The notes under the pieces were generated by a model. That model made no database searches, was not told where the DNA came from, and was given only the letters and a program-made list of their open reading frames with translations. Of a stretch of 64,000 bases of DNA, positions 1 to 10,460 are shown one piece after another; the stretch's first letter is position 1; every line of letters starts with the position of its first letter. The position numbers and the translations under genes were made by a program. Source of the DNA: Helicostylum pulchrum (lineage: Eukaryota > Mucoromycota > Mucoromycetes > Mucorales > Mucoraceae); contig JAIXMO010000039.1 of assembly GCA_025677825.1 (NCBI GenBank), positions 1-64,000 on the forward strand, in the 5' to 3' direction.

Positions 1-177
1 CCACTCTATAGTTTGTTTAGTAAAGTTTTTTCTTTGTCTTTCATGGTTGTTTATACCTTCTGCTTCAAACTCTTCAAACTCATCGTCTTCTTCTAAAGCA
101 CCCAACTGCCCATTTTTCTTTGCAGGTTCTTCCTGCAAAGGTTTATCTTTTTGAGGAAGTGGTACCGTGTTACTCAT
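1..177 (-). CDS. SEM1: 26S proteasome lid subunit Sem1/DSS1 (5' part; runs off the window)
   Basis: Sem1/DSS1 is a tiny acidic, mostly disordered subunit of the 19S lid that also serves other complexes such as TREX-2. The start codon is at 177-175. Exon 1 spans 177-57 (40 codons plus one base), the intron 56-6 (51 nt, GT-AG, with a TACTAAAC branch-like motif), and exon 2 begins at 5 and leaves the window. The spliced frame reads LGALEEDDEFEEFEAEEW, which matches the hallmark acidic block plus Trp of DSS1/Sem1 (family: L-L-E-E-D-D-E-F-E-E-F-x-A-E-D-W). The intron interrupts the codon just before the Trp. The N-terminal leader is short and Pro/Lys-rich. Only about half the protein is inside the window. 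The peptide match is strong for so short a protein. Confidence 0.87.
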   Translation of the reverse strand, partial: MSNTVPLPQKDKPLQEEPAKKNGQLGALEEDDEFEEFEAEGINNHERQRKNFTKQTIEW

Positions 178-723
178 AGTTTAGTGAAACGAAAAGAGAG
201 AGACAAAATTAAAAAAAAAGGAACGACGTAATGGCGAGAGTACATAATCCATCACGTGATTGAAGAACAGTCTTTGTTATTTGTTTTCTTTTGCCAAGAT
301 TAAAAGCTTAGCGATTTTTTTTAAAAATAGGCCTTCTATTTTTAACGAGAAAGTTAAGACAAAAGATCTGATTCCTGTAAGCTTATTTACTTTTCTTTTT
401 TGATATCATGGTTTAAACAATAAGGGCATACCATGACGTATAAAGTGACGTTAAAAGGTAGTAACAACAAAAAAGCAGCTGAAGTTCCTTTTTTTGGCAC
501 TTGTACTACAATCGCTCTTGGTTTTTCGCCAAGGTATACATGATCTAATAGTGTTCCACCAATAAGGTTAGTTGTGAAACACCAAATGAAGGTTAGCAAA
601 TTTCGTTAAACGAGTCACTTTTTTTTTTTTTTTTGGATGTATATATAAACCACTTCATCTTGATACCATTATTTTTCTGTATCTTTTCAACAACTTTTTT
701 CTTTTACGTATAACTAAAAAAAA
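178..723. other. Intergenic region between SEM1 (-) and the SUR7/PalI-like gene (+)
   Basis: This holds the promoters of both flanking genes. A palindromic E-box-like ATCACGTGAT lies at 251-260, upstream of SEM1. CTTGGCAAA lies on the minus strand near 290-298, 7 of 9 bases of the yeast proteasome-gene element GGTGGCAAA. A minus-strand open frame at 387-549 (in frame upstream to 599) has a hydrophobic C-terminus ending KKEK, but no ATG, and I found no upstream exon. It is not called as a gene. Confidence 0.5.
642..649 (+). promoter_or_regulatory. TATA box of the SUR7/PalI-like gene
   Basis: TATATAAA lies 75-82 nt upstream of the ATG at 724, just after an 18-nt T run. The same motif at nearly the same distance occurs before several other genes in this window (9289, 14546, 47641, 50096), which supports it as a true core promoter element. 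Confidence 0.55.
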
Positions 724-1347
724 ATGGCATTCTTTGGACATTTAGCTACCTTCTTTACATTTTCAGCACTTCTTCTTCAATTATTCTGTTTACTGGGACT
801 CACGTACAACGTCCCCTTCTTGCGAGACTTATACTTTGCAAAGATCGAGATGTCTAACGAATTTATAATATTTGGTCTCTGGAGCTACTGTAGTGGCAGC
901 ATATCAAGCGGTGTACAAACCTGCAGTAAACCCGTAGCTGCATTTGACTGGAGTAATGTATCTGAACTTGGCAGTTATGTTGGTGATTTACACAACATGG
1001 AAAAGCTTTTCCTCGCCAATTTTATTTTATACTTTATTGCTTTAGGCTTTACATTAATCGCACTTGTTGTTACTGTCATGAGCAGCTTTAGACGTGGACC
1101 TGATTTCTTGGCTTCCGTTATGACCTTTATTGCATTTGTAGTCATGTTGGTTGTGTTTGTGATTGTGCTTGTGATTTCAATTCGTGGTATTAACACTGCA
1201 AAGGGCGTTGATTCGGCTGTTAAAGGTGTATTGGGTCCATCTACTTGGATGACCTTGGGCGCCTTTGTTGCATTATTGTTCTCTTCTATTGGTTACTGTT
1301 TCGCCTGTATCTGTGGTCCCGGTAGAGTTAGATCTGAAAAGGTCTAA
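724..1347 (+). CDS. SUR7/PalI-family four-span plasma membrane protein
   Basis: The gene is an intronless 207-residue protein. Hydrophobic spans lie near residues 5-25, 98-122, 130-152 and 175-196, with a roughly 70-residue extracellular loop between spans 1 and 2. That loop carries G-L-W-S-Y-C-S-G followed by a second Cys, the signature of the SUR7/PalI (claudin-like) superfamily. The family includes Sur7 of yeast eisosomes and PalI/Rim9 of ambient-pH sensing. The short cytosolic tail is basic. Which subfamily role applies here cannot be read from sequence; membrane-compartment organisation or pH sensing are inferences. The ATG follows an A-run and a TATATAAA box about 75 nt upstream, so the start is secure. 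Confidence 0.8.
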   Translation: MAFFGHLATFFTFSALLLQLFCLLGLTYNVPFLRDLYFAKIEMSNEFIIFGLWSYCSGSISSGVQTCSKPVAAFDWSNVSELGSYVGDLHNMEKLFLANFILYFIALGFTLIALVVTVMSSFRRGPDFLASVMTFIAFVVMLVVFVIVLVISIRGINTAKGVDSAVKGVLGPSTWMTLGAFVALLFSSIGYCFACICGPGRVRSEKV

Positions 1348-2261
1348 GCTTGTCTAGACATCAATTTCTTATAACTATTGTATATATATATTTACCCCCC
1401 CCCCAACCTCAACTTTTTTTTACTAGTTCGTAACCTATTAATACTCAAAACTACCCCATATTACTTTTTTTTTTATTTAAATAAAAACAATAACATTCAA
1501 AAATAATTAGGTTGCATAAAGATTATAAAGGTTTAAGAATGGTAATATGTTATTCTTTAAATACGCCCTATAACTTGATTTGGATTCTCTGAGCCACACA
1601 CCACTTGTTGGTATCTTAAATATGCACTGTCGCTTGTGTAAAAAAAAAGGATGTAACTACTTAATCCAGAGCACGTATTAAACTGAACTTCCTTTCCGTA
1701 ACTCTCTAAGAAAGACTATGTTTTTTTCTGTTTTATAGTTTCGGATCAGTATTTTATTTGTGAGGGGCGGAGTGAGAGGAGGAGGAAAAAAAAAAGGTAC
1801 CTGAACTACTTTACGTGTGATATTTTAGAAACAAAAAACGGGTTTCAGCCAAGCATGATATAAATATAATCTCATCTTTTTCCTATACATAGCGAGGTGA
1901 TTTATTTTGTTTGTTTTGCTGTACGTATACTATACTTACTTTTTCTTTCTGTTAGTTACTGATAAAGTAAAATGTATATATTTACTCTTATTATTAAGTG
2001 TATCTCACAATAAAGAAGTAAGTGGCGCCACATAGGAAAGCGGTAATCACAAATCAACCAAATAAAGCCAAAAGTTATTTTTTTCGGGTCAATGGAATCA
2101 TCCGCTTCCGTTTTGATTGACTTGATTGGGCTAGTTTAAGGTTGTACACCGAAAAGATAGAATTGGAGGATATTTGTTGGAATTTAATTTTATTTCATCC
2201 CCCCTCAACTCTCTTTTTTTGTTTACTTTTTTTTTTTTTTTTTTTTTGTTGAAAAGCTGCT
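1348..2261. other. Intergenic, no gene seen
   Basis: This stretch contains the 3' flank of the SUR7-like gene and the promoter of the hydroxylase gene. It holds a C10 run near 1396-1405, a G/A-rich purine stretch around 1762-1796, and a T-rich leader (2228-2247) directly before the next start codon. No open frame here looks coding. Confidence 0.6.
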
Positions 2262-3421
2262 ATGGTAGAATATAGCTTACAACAAGTAGAACAACATACT
2301 TCAGAAGACTCTTGTTGGTGTATATATCAAGATAAGGTATATGACGTTACAGAGTTTATGCAAGACCATCCGGGAGGAGAAGACCTTATTTTTGATTACG
2401 CAGGAAAGGATATTACTAATGTCATGAAGGATGTACTTGAACATGAGCATTCCGATTCAGCTTATGAGATATTACAAGAATACTGTATTGGTACACTTGC
2501 AAAGCAGCAACAAGAAAAGACTCCCTTGACACTTCATGAACAACGTATGCAATTACTAGAAGAAGAAGAAGAAAGTAAAACGTTTGGCAAGGAAGATTTT
2601 CACCCAACCGTCACTGATATCCATTCCGATGTCAAGACCAACCAATTTTTAGATCTCAGTAAAGCCTTGGTACCTCAGTTAATTCGTGCGAGATACACCA
2701 AAGAATTTTATTTAGAGCAAGTACATAAACCTCGTTATATGCCTACGCCTGCCATCTTTTTCGGACATCCTTTATTGGAGCCTTTGACCAAGACTGCCTG
2801 GTACGTCGTCCCGTCTATTTGGTTACCTTATGCTGCATATCAACTCTACCATTCTTTATCGTTTGGTAATGTACAAGGTACTGCGCTGTCCTTTGTGTTG
2901 GGCATCGTTATTTGGTCCTTATTAGAATATCTGCTACATCGGTTCTTTTTCCATTTGGATGATTTATTGCCCGATACACAAATGGCGTTTGTATTGCATT
3001 TTGTAATTCATGGTTTCCATCATTATTTGCCTATGGACAAGTAAGTTTTTTTTTTTTTTTAAAAAAAAAAGATGTATGCTACTATTCAAACTAACTCTAT
3101 ATTATTATTAGATTAAGATTGGTTATGCCGCCTACACTTTGTATTGTTATTGCATACCCTCTTGTTAGATTAGGATACATTTTGTTTCCTCCAATGATGG
3201 CATACGGTGTAGTTGCAGGTGGATTCTTTGGATATATTTTATATGACTGTACACATTACTACCTTCATCATGCAAGAGTATTTAAAGTTCATTTCAAGGA
3301 AATGAAAAAGTACCATTTAGCTCATCACTATAAGAATTATGAAGGAGGTTATGGTATTACTTCAAAGATTTGGGATTATTGCTTTGGTACTGTATTAGAG
3401 TATGACCCTAAAACCAACTAG
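2262..3421 (+). CDS. SCS7: Sphingolipid fatty acid 2-hydroxylase (Scs7/FA2H type)
   Basis: This ER enzyme adds the 2-hydroxyl group to the very-long-chain fatty acid of ceramides. Exon 1 is 2262-3040, the intron 3041-3111 (71 nt), and exon 2 3112-3421; together they encode 362 residues. The N-terminus (about residues 5-80) is a cytochrome b5 domain with the haem-ligand motif HPGGED. The C-terminal part is a membrane fatty-acid hydroxylase domain with the expected His clusters: HRFFFH, HGFHH just before the intron, HYYLHH and YHLAHH. The spliced junction restores LPMDKLRLVMPPT, which is very well conserved in Scs7. Hydrophobic spans lie near residues 180-225 and 295-330. The length fits the family (yeast 384). 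A pure T-run leader precedes the ATG. Confidence 0.93.
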
Positions 3422-3708
3422 ACAAAAATATACACTCACAAAAAAAAAAAAATTACAACTTATATTAATACTTTTTATAAAAACAAAAAAATCTTATTGG
3501 CTATTGATGGATTCTAGACTGGATGTACATAATAATGTGAGGGGTGAGGGAGGAGTTAAGAAGTACATCATTACGCAGTTCAAATAAAGATTTCTTTTTT
3601 TCTTTTTCTTTCTTATACAGTGGGATGTTTATAAAGTAAATTTTGTCAATAATTGGGTATACGCGTTGTCAATTAAAAGCTTATGCGAGTAATTTATTTT
3701 GGCTGTAA

Positions 3709-3780
3709 AGAGACAGAGTGAGAGAGAGAAAGATAGAGATAGAGAGAGAGAGAGAGAGAGAGGGATGAGAGGAGGAAGAG
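3709..3780. repeat. (GA)n-rich microsatellite
   Basis: The tract is imperfect AG/GATA repeats, with an uninterrupted AG core of roughly 22 nt (about 3740-3762), in an intergenic spacer. Confidence 0.85.
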
Positions 3781-4212
3781 TTTTATTAAAGAAGTTGACA
3801 AGAAAAGAGTCCTTTTTTTTTGGGTGGCAACTTTAAACGAGAGTACACACACAAAAAAGGTGCGAAGAGAAATACCCTGCAAGTGTATATTTATACTTTG
3901 TTCACGAGATGAAATTCCTATTCTGCCTTGATTTCTTCTCTATTATAATGATTTGTCTAAATATATATAAATACAAGCATACAGCAAACCTCCCCCCCCC
4001 CCCTATAGAACTCCTTGGATAAGTGTATATTATACAGACAAGAATCAATAACTTGCTTTTTTTTTTAAAAAAAGAAAAAAAGAACGATACCTTTTTATAC
4101 ATGTATAATAAGCAACTTGATGCCGCTGTATAAAAATCCTTTAGTACCTCGTAGTTTTTTACTGATTTTAGCGAGAGAAAAAAAGACACGGCAAAAAAAA
4201 GTAAACAAGTAT

Positions 4213-4215
<3 letters not shown>

Positions 4216-4244
<29 letters not shown>
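4216..4244. repeat. T29 homopolymer
   Basis: Twenty-nine consecutive T lie in intergenic DNA. Comparable runs occur at 10321-10350, 35734-35760 and elsewhere, so exact length may vary between assemblies. Confidence 0.85.
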
Positions 4245-4712
4245 CATTTCCCCTTCCTTTCTCCCTCATTTATTTTCTCTTTCCCCTTTTATAGGTTTTT
4301 TATTTGCTAAAGTGTTTATAAATTTCAAGTAATGTTTTTTTTATACACTAATACTTTCTCTCTTTTTGCCCCCTTCGTACAGGCAAAAAAAAAGCATCCC
4401 CCCTTCACTCCTTTTGTTGTTTGTTGTACTTTTTATTTACAACAGATTTCCTTTTCCCTCTTTTTCTCTCTCTCTTTCTTCTTCTTTTTTTGGTGGTATT
4501 TTTCTTTCTTTCTTTCTTCTTTGTATTTTATATGTCAATGACACAATAAATATTTATTATTCTCTCTTTTTTTTTTTGACGTTTCAATAAAAAAAAAAAA
4601 AAAAATAACTTTGGGAATAAATAAAAAAATCCAACATTTTATACATATTATACTTTAAAAAAAACAACGCAACAACTCACACACTCACTCACACACTCAC
4701 TCACGCACAAAT

Positions 4713-6551
4713 ATGAAGATTTATATTTTAATTTGGATATTTATTTCAGCAACCTATTGTCAAGAAACAACAACTACTAGTACATTCACCAGTTCAACGC
4801 TAGAAAGTAAACCAACAGGTAAATTTAGTTTTTTTTTTTTTTTTTTTTTTTTTTTTCTGTCGATCGATATAATATCCAGGAGAGAATAAAAGTTTTTATT
4901 AATAACGTTTTGTTGTTGTAGCATCTTGCGGTTTAAATGGTAACACTGAAACAATATGTTCTCCAAAAGCAGGAGATACTTGGAAAAATGGTACTTGGTA
5001 TCCGATAACTTGGAATCCACTGTATGAATATATATAAAAAACACGGCAAAATAAAATAAAATTATAGTTATAATTAACCTTTTTATATGTAGGTATCCAA
5101 CTTATGTATCCTCTGTTAGTAAATCTATAAACTAGTTTTTTTTTTTTTAAAAAAAACAATAATTTACTAACGTATATATCTCTAAAAATTAGCCCTTGCT
5201 GGATATTTATATTTATTTTGTACAAAACTATCAAAACGTTCTTATAAAAAAACTCAGTGGGATCAATACATCAAAAGGGAACGCACCCGTACTAGTAGAT
5301 GATACATGGAGAATAAATGCATTATCACAGACATATGATAGTTTAGTATATATCGTACCTAACGGTATAAATCCAGAAAAGGAACTTAATAATATGTATT
5401 CAGATTATCCTCCACCTATACATTACCTAGTAGCGCGTATGTATAAACTTAATATGTTAATACTTGTATACTAATATAAAAAAATAAAAATAGAGGCCGC
5501 TATTGTTCCACTTACAACGGCATTACCTAGTAATATAACAAGTAGTATGGCAAGTAGCACTTCTATCATGACACCTACAAACCAAATCGCAATTACACCG
5601 CCTATACCTCTATCTCCACCTTCTCCAGACAACCCACACAAAAAATCAACAGATGACTCGAACGAAAATAAGCACGGACAAAAGATACTTGATCCAGGGA
5701 TTATAGCTGCTATCGTATTAGCCTGCTTGGCTGTACTAGGTGCATGTATCGCAGTATTTTGGGTCATGCGACAAAGTAGAAGAAGGAAATTAGTATACGG
5801 AGAAAAAGGACACCTCGGTAAAGTCTATATATAAATAAAAGGGTTTTATTAATTCTAACACAAACAAAACAAAAACAAAAAAGAATTAAGAAGTACTGCT
5901 AGTAGTTCCATGTTCCCAATGAATCATGTAGACAGCAGTAGTCGAGAAAAACTGCATTATCAAAACAATTCTTCTGTTTCTATTGCCAACGGATCGACAT
6001 CTCAAACCAATCACCCAAGCTTTTCGTCCGATGCAGTGGTCATGTCCTCGCCTTTACTAACCGCCGGAAACGGACCTACTAAATTACTTGGAACATCACA
6101 CATCACAACTGAAAGAGGTTCGTTAAAGAGCCATACCGCACCCACCACTCCAGTACAACCAAGTCATCAACAACCTTCGTTTGGATTTATGTCCGTACCT
6201 TCCTTACCGTTAATGGAAGATCATAGTGTTTATATTCTGGGTAGATCAGATAATAATCGACCACAGTCAACTACTTCTTTTAGTAATATATCTAGTAGAT
6301 CCGAGCCTCCACTTACATCAACTGATGCATTGCTGATTGCAGATACCTTTCGACAGAGAATGAGAAGACCCGAGTGGCAACAACAACAACAAAATAAATC
6401 CACGGAAGAACTAGAAGAAGATCAAAGAAGACAATTGAGCGAGGATTTACTTAAAAAAGAATTAGAAGCTGAAGGTACATTAATGAAGAAAGTAGGTAAA
6501 AGAGCACATTTATTAGCTGCAACGTATCAAAAAGATCAAGGACCTTGTTAA
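4713..6551 (+). CDS. Putative type I single-pass membrane protein of unknown function
   Basis: I do not recognise the family. Six exons splice cleanly: 4713-4818, 4922-5021, 5093-5114 (a 22-nt microexon), 5193-5436, 5494-5817 and 5884-6551, giving 487 residues. The N-terminus (1-16) looks like a signal peptide. A Thr/Ser-rich stretch and a Cys-containing extracellular domain follow, with motifs YPTYVSSPLLDIYIY and SGINTSKG, and then a Pro/Ser stalk. One transmembrane helix lies near residues 207-230, followed by a basic stop-transfer motif (RQSRRRK). A roughly 250-residue Ser/Gln-rich cytoplasmic tail ends in a charged, probably helical segment. The layout resembles fungal cell-wall stress sensors, but no WSC domain is visible, so that role is only a guess. 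The gene converges on the calcipressin gene, 71 bp between stop codons. Confidence 0.72.
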
Positions 6552-6622
6552 AGCTTTTCATTTTGTATTAAAGTATTTATATATATATATAAAATGTGTG
6601 TATACTTTTATATTTATTTGTT

Positions 6623-7460
6623 TTAAAATTGAGAAGGTGGCATGGATGTTGGTAAATAATATGCAGGTTTTTTTTTTCTATTGGCTTCTTCTTTTTCTCC
6701 ATCTAATTCTAAACGAATATGTCCGTCCCAGTCTTCAACAGTAATAGAGGGTAGATGTTCCAATTGTTCCGTCCCCTTTGAGCACACAATATTAAATCGT
6801 GAAGGTGTTGTTGATAACGATTTCTTTTTCATCTCTAGTTGCAACTCGTCTTGATCCAATTCATAGTCAGACACTTCGGCCGCTGCCATCAAGTCAGACC
6901 CAAGTACCGCCTGGTTAGGTGGGTCTTCCGCGATTTGTTCCCAGCCGTCAAATGGAGAGCCAGGTGGGGAAATTAATAAGTTGCGTTGAAATTGAGGCAC
7001 TTGAAGTGAATTTAAAGCAGGGTCTACGTGAATAGCAAAGTGCTAAAATAGGTGTTGAGTTTTTTTTTACTTTTACTTGTATATTCATATTTTTTTTGTT
7101 TTTGTTTTTTGTTACCTGGCCAAAATAAACTCTGATTTCCAACATCTCATAATCTTGCCAAGTTGTTTCATCCTTTTCCTTATTAAACGCAATGATTTCA
7201 GGAAACGGTAGCCTTTCTTTCCAGACAATGACGTTTTTATCAAGCGTGAGCTTTGCATTTCTAGCGTGTTGCGTTTCCTGAAAGATCAACATGAGTCTAC
7301 GGAACCCTTTCATTTGAACAAACTTATAAAGTGGTCCAAATTCTGCAAACGCATCATGAATTAAAAGCATAGCATCGTCACAGCCATAAAAGCATGCCGG
7401 TATATCTGGTATTAATAAAGTGTTGGTAGCGATAGATTCTGTTTTGTTGGAATAAGACAT
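6623..7460 (-). CDS. RCN1: Calcipressin (RCAN/Rcn1), regulator of calcineurin
   Basis: Calcipressins bind and modulate the Ca2+/calmodulin-dependent phosphatase calcineurin. Exon 1 is 7460-7116, the intron 7115-7043 (73 nt) and exon 2 7042-6623, for 254 residues. The N-terminal half is an RRM-like fold (about residues 14-115, ending VYFGQ). The key signature follows in exon 2: NLLISPPGSPFDGW, the family's serine-proline (FLISPPxSPPxGW) motif, which is phosphorylated and contacts calcineurin. The C-terminus carries an acidic patch (WDGHIRLELDGEKEE). The length is normal for fungal members. It lies directly downstream of TOM20 on the same strand, about 290 bp away. Confidence 0.9.
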
Positions 7461-7752
7461 GTATGTATATTAAAGAAATAGAGAGATAGAAAAAAGGTAC
7501 GCTTTAAAAAAAATGGTCGTCCTCCCCCTTCCTCCCCCCCCCCTTTTTTTTAAATGTACGCATAATTGGTGATACACACTATACTTTTTTTTTTATTTAG
7601 CTCAAGCGTTGATTATTTCTTATTTACAAAAACAACAATATACTTGAGCAAAAAAAAAAAAGGGAGGACGAGGGGGATGATTCTATCTATATATAAAAGG
7701 GGAAGGAGGGGCAAAAAAAAAGGGGGGGGGGGAGGAAACTGTCTAAATTTTT

Positions 7753-8494
7753 TTACTCGACTTCAACATCAACGCCAGTAGCAGAAGCAGCGGCGGCAGC
7801 AGGAGAATCTTCCTGTTGACTTTCCATGGCCTTTTGCTAAAATAAAATAAAATTATTAATACCATTTTATCTCTCTTTTACATGTAAGGACTTACTTCAA
7901 TAGCTAAAATAGAGACAACAGTTTGGAATACGGGCTCAGGAAGAGTCTTTTGATAGATAGTGACTAATTCCATAGGAGCAGGGTATACCTTGAGAGCCTT
8001 GTAGAAAGGTAAAATAGCTTCATCGTAACCACTAGGACCTAATATATAATTCGCCCCTCCTGTTAGAAAATCCCCTCTTTCTTTTATACGCATACACACA
8101 CTCTTTTTTTTTTTTTACCTTGTGCACATAATGCTTCACCAGCAGCAACATTTTCCATGAAATAAGCTTCCTTTTCCTCGGGAGAAGTAGGTAAAGCTTC
8201 TTTAGCACATTCAACAATAACTCTTTCAATCAACATTAACTTGGATTCCTTTGAGCTGTCCTCAGCTTCCTTTGATGCTTTAGCTGCTTCTTTACGTTCA
8301 CGTCCTTTTTTTTAAAAAAAAAATGGTTTAGGAAAAAAAAAACTTTTTTTTTTTGAAGGGTTTTTTTTTTACTTACTCAATTGTTTTCTGAAGGTAGGAT
8401 TGTTACGTCTCTTGGCATCGAAATAAACAATATAACCGAGACCTGCGGTAGCAAGAACACCAGTGGTAATTAAAGCAATAGTGGAAGGCTTCAT
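7753..8494 (-). CDS. TOM20: Mitochondrial import receptor subunit Tom20
   Basis: Tom20 is the outer-membrane receptor that recognises presequences and passes them to the TOM channel. Four exons: 8494-8377, 8304-8119, 8038-7896 and 7836-7753 (176 residues). A single N-terminal anchor (about residues 4-25) is followed by the basic segment DAKRRNNP and a charged linker. The core receptor domain ends with the family block FYKALKVYPAPMELVTIYQ and LPEPVFQTVVSILAIE. A short Ala-rich acidic tail closes the protein. Exons 2 and 3 (186 and 143 nt) have exactly the same lengths and phases as those of the TOM20-MYND-SET gene at 10461, so the two are duplicates. Nothing suggests damage. Confidence 0.93.
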
Positions 8495-9359
8495 CTTTTT
8501 TTCTTTTTTTTTTGAAAGGTGAAAAAAAAAGGCTTGTAATTAAAGCAATAAAAAAAAATTATTTTCCAGGGCTGGATCTCAAATTATGAAAACAATATTT
8601 TCCACTTGGAAGCGTCCATACGTCACACTTTGTTTTAAATATCATGCTAAAGCGTAACACTCATACTTTTAGTTTTGACGTTGGTAAAATGATTATTCCA
8701 TACAACTAGTAAATGTAATCAAACTGCTTATCATTTTGGTTCTTAACTAAGTTTCGCTAATTCCTTTCTTTATCATAATTCTAAATATCAGTAAAATAAT
8801 GAAGCTTCATCTGTACTGGATTATTAAACAAAATCCCGACTTTTTGTAGATATCATTAATTGGTAATTCTAAAGTGACGTGCTTATATGAGTCTTGCGCT
8901 AGAATTTATCATCAAGCACGTTTTCTTAGTTTGAAAGAGGATAGTATCGGTTACTGTTAGTAAATCATACTTGGAGATAATTTTATAAATGTATTGCAAC
9001 GTATGGTGGTCAATTGTTATCAGTGTTCTTCTTGGTTGATAAAACTTCACGAGGGTTAGTAATAAAAAAGTTAATTGTTGGACATGTCGTTTTGATTTAG
9101 CTGAGAGAATGAAAAAAGTATATGTCATAATTCTACTACGCCTAATCAGCGAAGCAGATAACTACAACTGAATTGTACGACACTGTTTCGTTTAAAAGAG
9201 CGACACTTTAATCTTTTTTTTTTTCTTGCGATCCGGAACTATCAATTGAATCATTCAGACGTCATGGTAAAATATATCTTTTTTTGCATATATAAAACAA
9301 TGCTAGAAAAAAAAAAACTTCTTTACTTCTTTACTTATACTATTTGCAAAAAAAAAAAA
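8495..9359. other. Divergent intergenic region (TOM20 / small mitochondrial protein)
   Basis: This holds the promoters of both neighbours. The segment from about 8570 starts with CCAGGGCTGGATCTCAAATT, which resembles the end of a Tc1/mariner-type element, but I found no matching inverted end. The minus-strand open frame 8883-9128 has no recognisable features. A TATA box for the + gene lies at 9289-9297. Confidence 0.4.
9289..9297 (+). promoter_or_regulatory. TATA box of the small mitochondrial protein gene
   Basis: TATATAAAA lies 63-71 nt before the ATG at 9360. It also argues that the longer in-frame extension from 9246, which would place the TATA box inside the coding region, is not translated. 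Confidence 0.55.
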
Positions 9360-9677
9360 ATGTACGCCAAGCAAGCTATTACCGATATTACCAAAGCCTA
9401 CCGCTCTACCATTGTCTCTTCTGTTGCCACCTCCTCTTTCGAAGTAACCGCCAAAAGATCCATGTCAGCCTTCTCCCAAATGTCCGGTAACGACCCAGAC
9501 GTCTTGGAAAAGGAAAAGAGCAAGAGCTTGAAAGCAAAAGATAAAGAGTGGAATGAAAAATTAGCTTCTCATAGTGAAGCTGCTGTCAAGGCTGATAAAG
9601 AACATGATAAACCCGTAAAGCATTTACAAGATGAAACCATTGAGCATCTTGAAAAGAAGGATAAAGAAGACAAGTAA
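9360..9677 (+). CDS. Small conserved-looking protein, probably mitochondrial
   Basis: The gene is an intronless 105-residue protein. I chose the ATG at 9360, at the end of an A-run, rather than the upstream in-frame ATG at 9246, because the extension is low complexity and contains the TATA box. The first 35 residues are rich in Ala/Ser/Thr/Arg/Lys with no acidic cluster and look like a mitochondrial presequence (ITKAYRSTIVSS, EVTAKRSMSAFSQ). The mature part is hydrophilic and Lys/Glu-rich, with the block WNEKLASHSEAAVKADKEHD, which resembles small uncharacterised fungal proteins. No enzymatic motif is seen. GC-richer codons than the surrounding spacer suggest good expression. Function unknown. 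Confidence 0.65.
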   Translation: MYAKQAITDITKAYRSTIVSSVATSSFEVTAKRSMSAFSQMSGNDPDVLEKEKSKSLKAKDKEWNEKLASHSEAAVKADKEHDKPVKHLQDETIEHLEKKDKEDK

Positions 9678-10318
9678 ATCACACATACCTTTAACTACTT
9701 TTTCTTTTTTTTTTAAAAAAAAACCTGTAAATAAATAAAAACTTGTTAATAAAATATATCGTCATTATGATTCTTCTGACCCATATATTATGGAAATACG
9801 CACCACAAAAAATATGATTAATAACTGGTAGCATGGATTGCATTTAAAACTTCGAAATTTACTGCAAAAAAAAAAAAAAAAAAAAAAAAAAAGAAGGTAT
9901 TTCATCATCAATGCTTACAAAGGTTTTTGACATTTAAAAAATGCGCGTAATACCTTTAATCGGTGCTAGTAATTTAGCGTGTATTTAGGCTCTTCAATTA
10001 GTGTGCTAATTTAAATGACAGGCTCTTTTAAAACACATAATAGGTATATTCTACCCTTGAATATTGTACATGCACGGCTAAATGATTCTCTTCCTTTTTT
10101 TTTAATGTATTTCATGCAAACTAACAACGCATATCCCCAACCTTTTTTTTTTCAGTTGTACTTGGAATGTAGTATAACTTTTTTATATACTTTGTACTTT
10201 GATAGAACCAAAAAAAGTACCTACTTCTTTTTCGCTACTAACAATAAAGTCAGTAACACCTATTCAGATCTTTTTTAGTTTGATACTTTAAAAGGTAAAA
10301 CAATCTTATTGTGAGACA

Positions 10319-10352
<34 letters not shown>

Positions 10353-10460
10353 GGAGTAGTGACCGTTCTCCGAGATTTCCTAACACTTTAAAAAAAACAA
10401 AAATCAAAAAAGTTGTCTTTTTGTTTTTATTTGCTACCTTTTTGTTTTAGAAAAAGAAGT
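9678..10460. other. Intergenic with long homopolymers
   Basis: This holds an A-run of about 27 (9864-9892 region), a T30 run (10321-10350), and the upstream region of the TOM20-MYND-SET gene. The open frame 10015-10278 is Phe/Tyr-rich noise. No gene is supported. Confidence 0.55.
10321..10350. repeat. T30 homopolymer
   Basis: Thirty consecutive T lie about 110 nt upstream of the fusion gene's start codon. Confidence 0.85.

Larger units (their letters stand above)
3422..4712. other. Intergenic, simple-sequence rich
   Basis: No gene is visible. The region is dominated by low complexity: a GA-rich tract (3709-3780), a C11 run (about 3991-4001), a T29 run (4216-4244), pyrimidine-rich stretches (4245-4580) and CACT repeats (4673-4705) just before the next gene. 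The apparent open frames translate into Phe/Ser/Leu homopolymers and are artefacts of the repeats. Confidence 0.6.

Noticed and set aside
387..599. Minus-strand 70-codon frame with hydrophobic segments and a C-terminal KKEK (ER-retention-like)
   Set aside because: It has no ATG (only a TTG) and no upstream exon could be found before the neighbouring gene. DPM2-like spacing was considered, but similarity is too weak.
8570..8620. Possible Tc1-type terminal repeat starting CCAGGGCTGGATC
   Set aside because: No inverted partner, target-site duplication or transposase nearby. Reported only within the spacer description.
9246..9359. N-terminal extension of the small mitochondrial protein
   Set aside because: The extension covers the TATA box and A-runs and encodes Phe/Lys-rich noise. 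The ATG at 9360 gives a presequence-like N-terminus.
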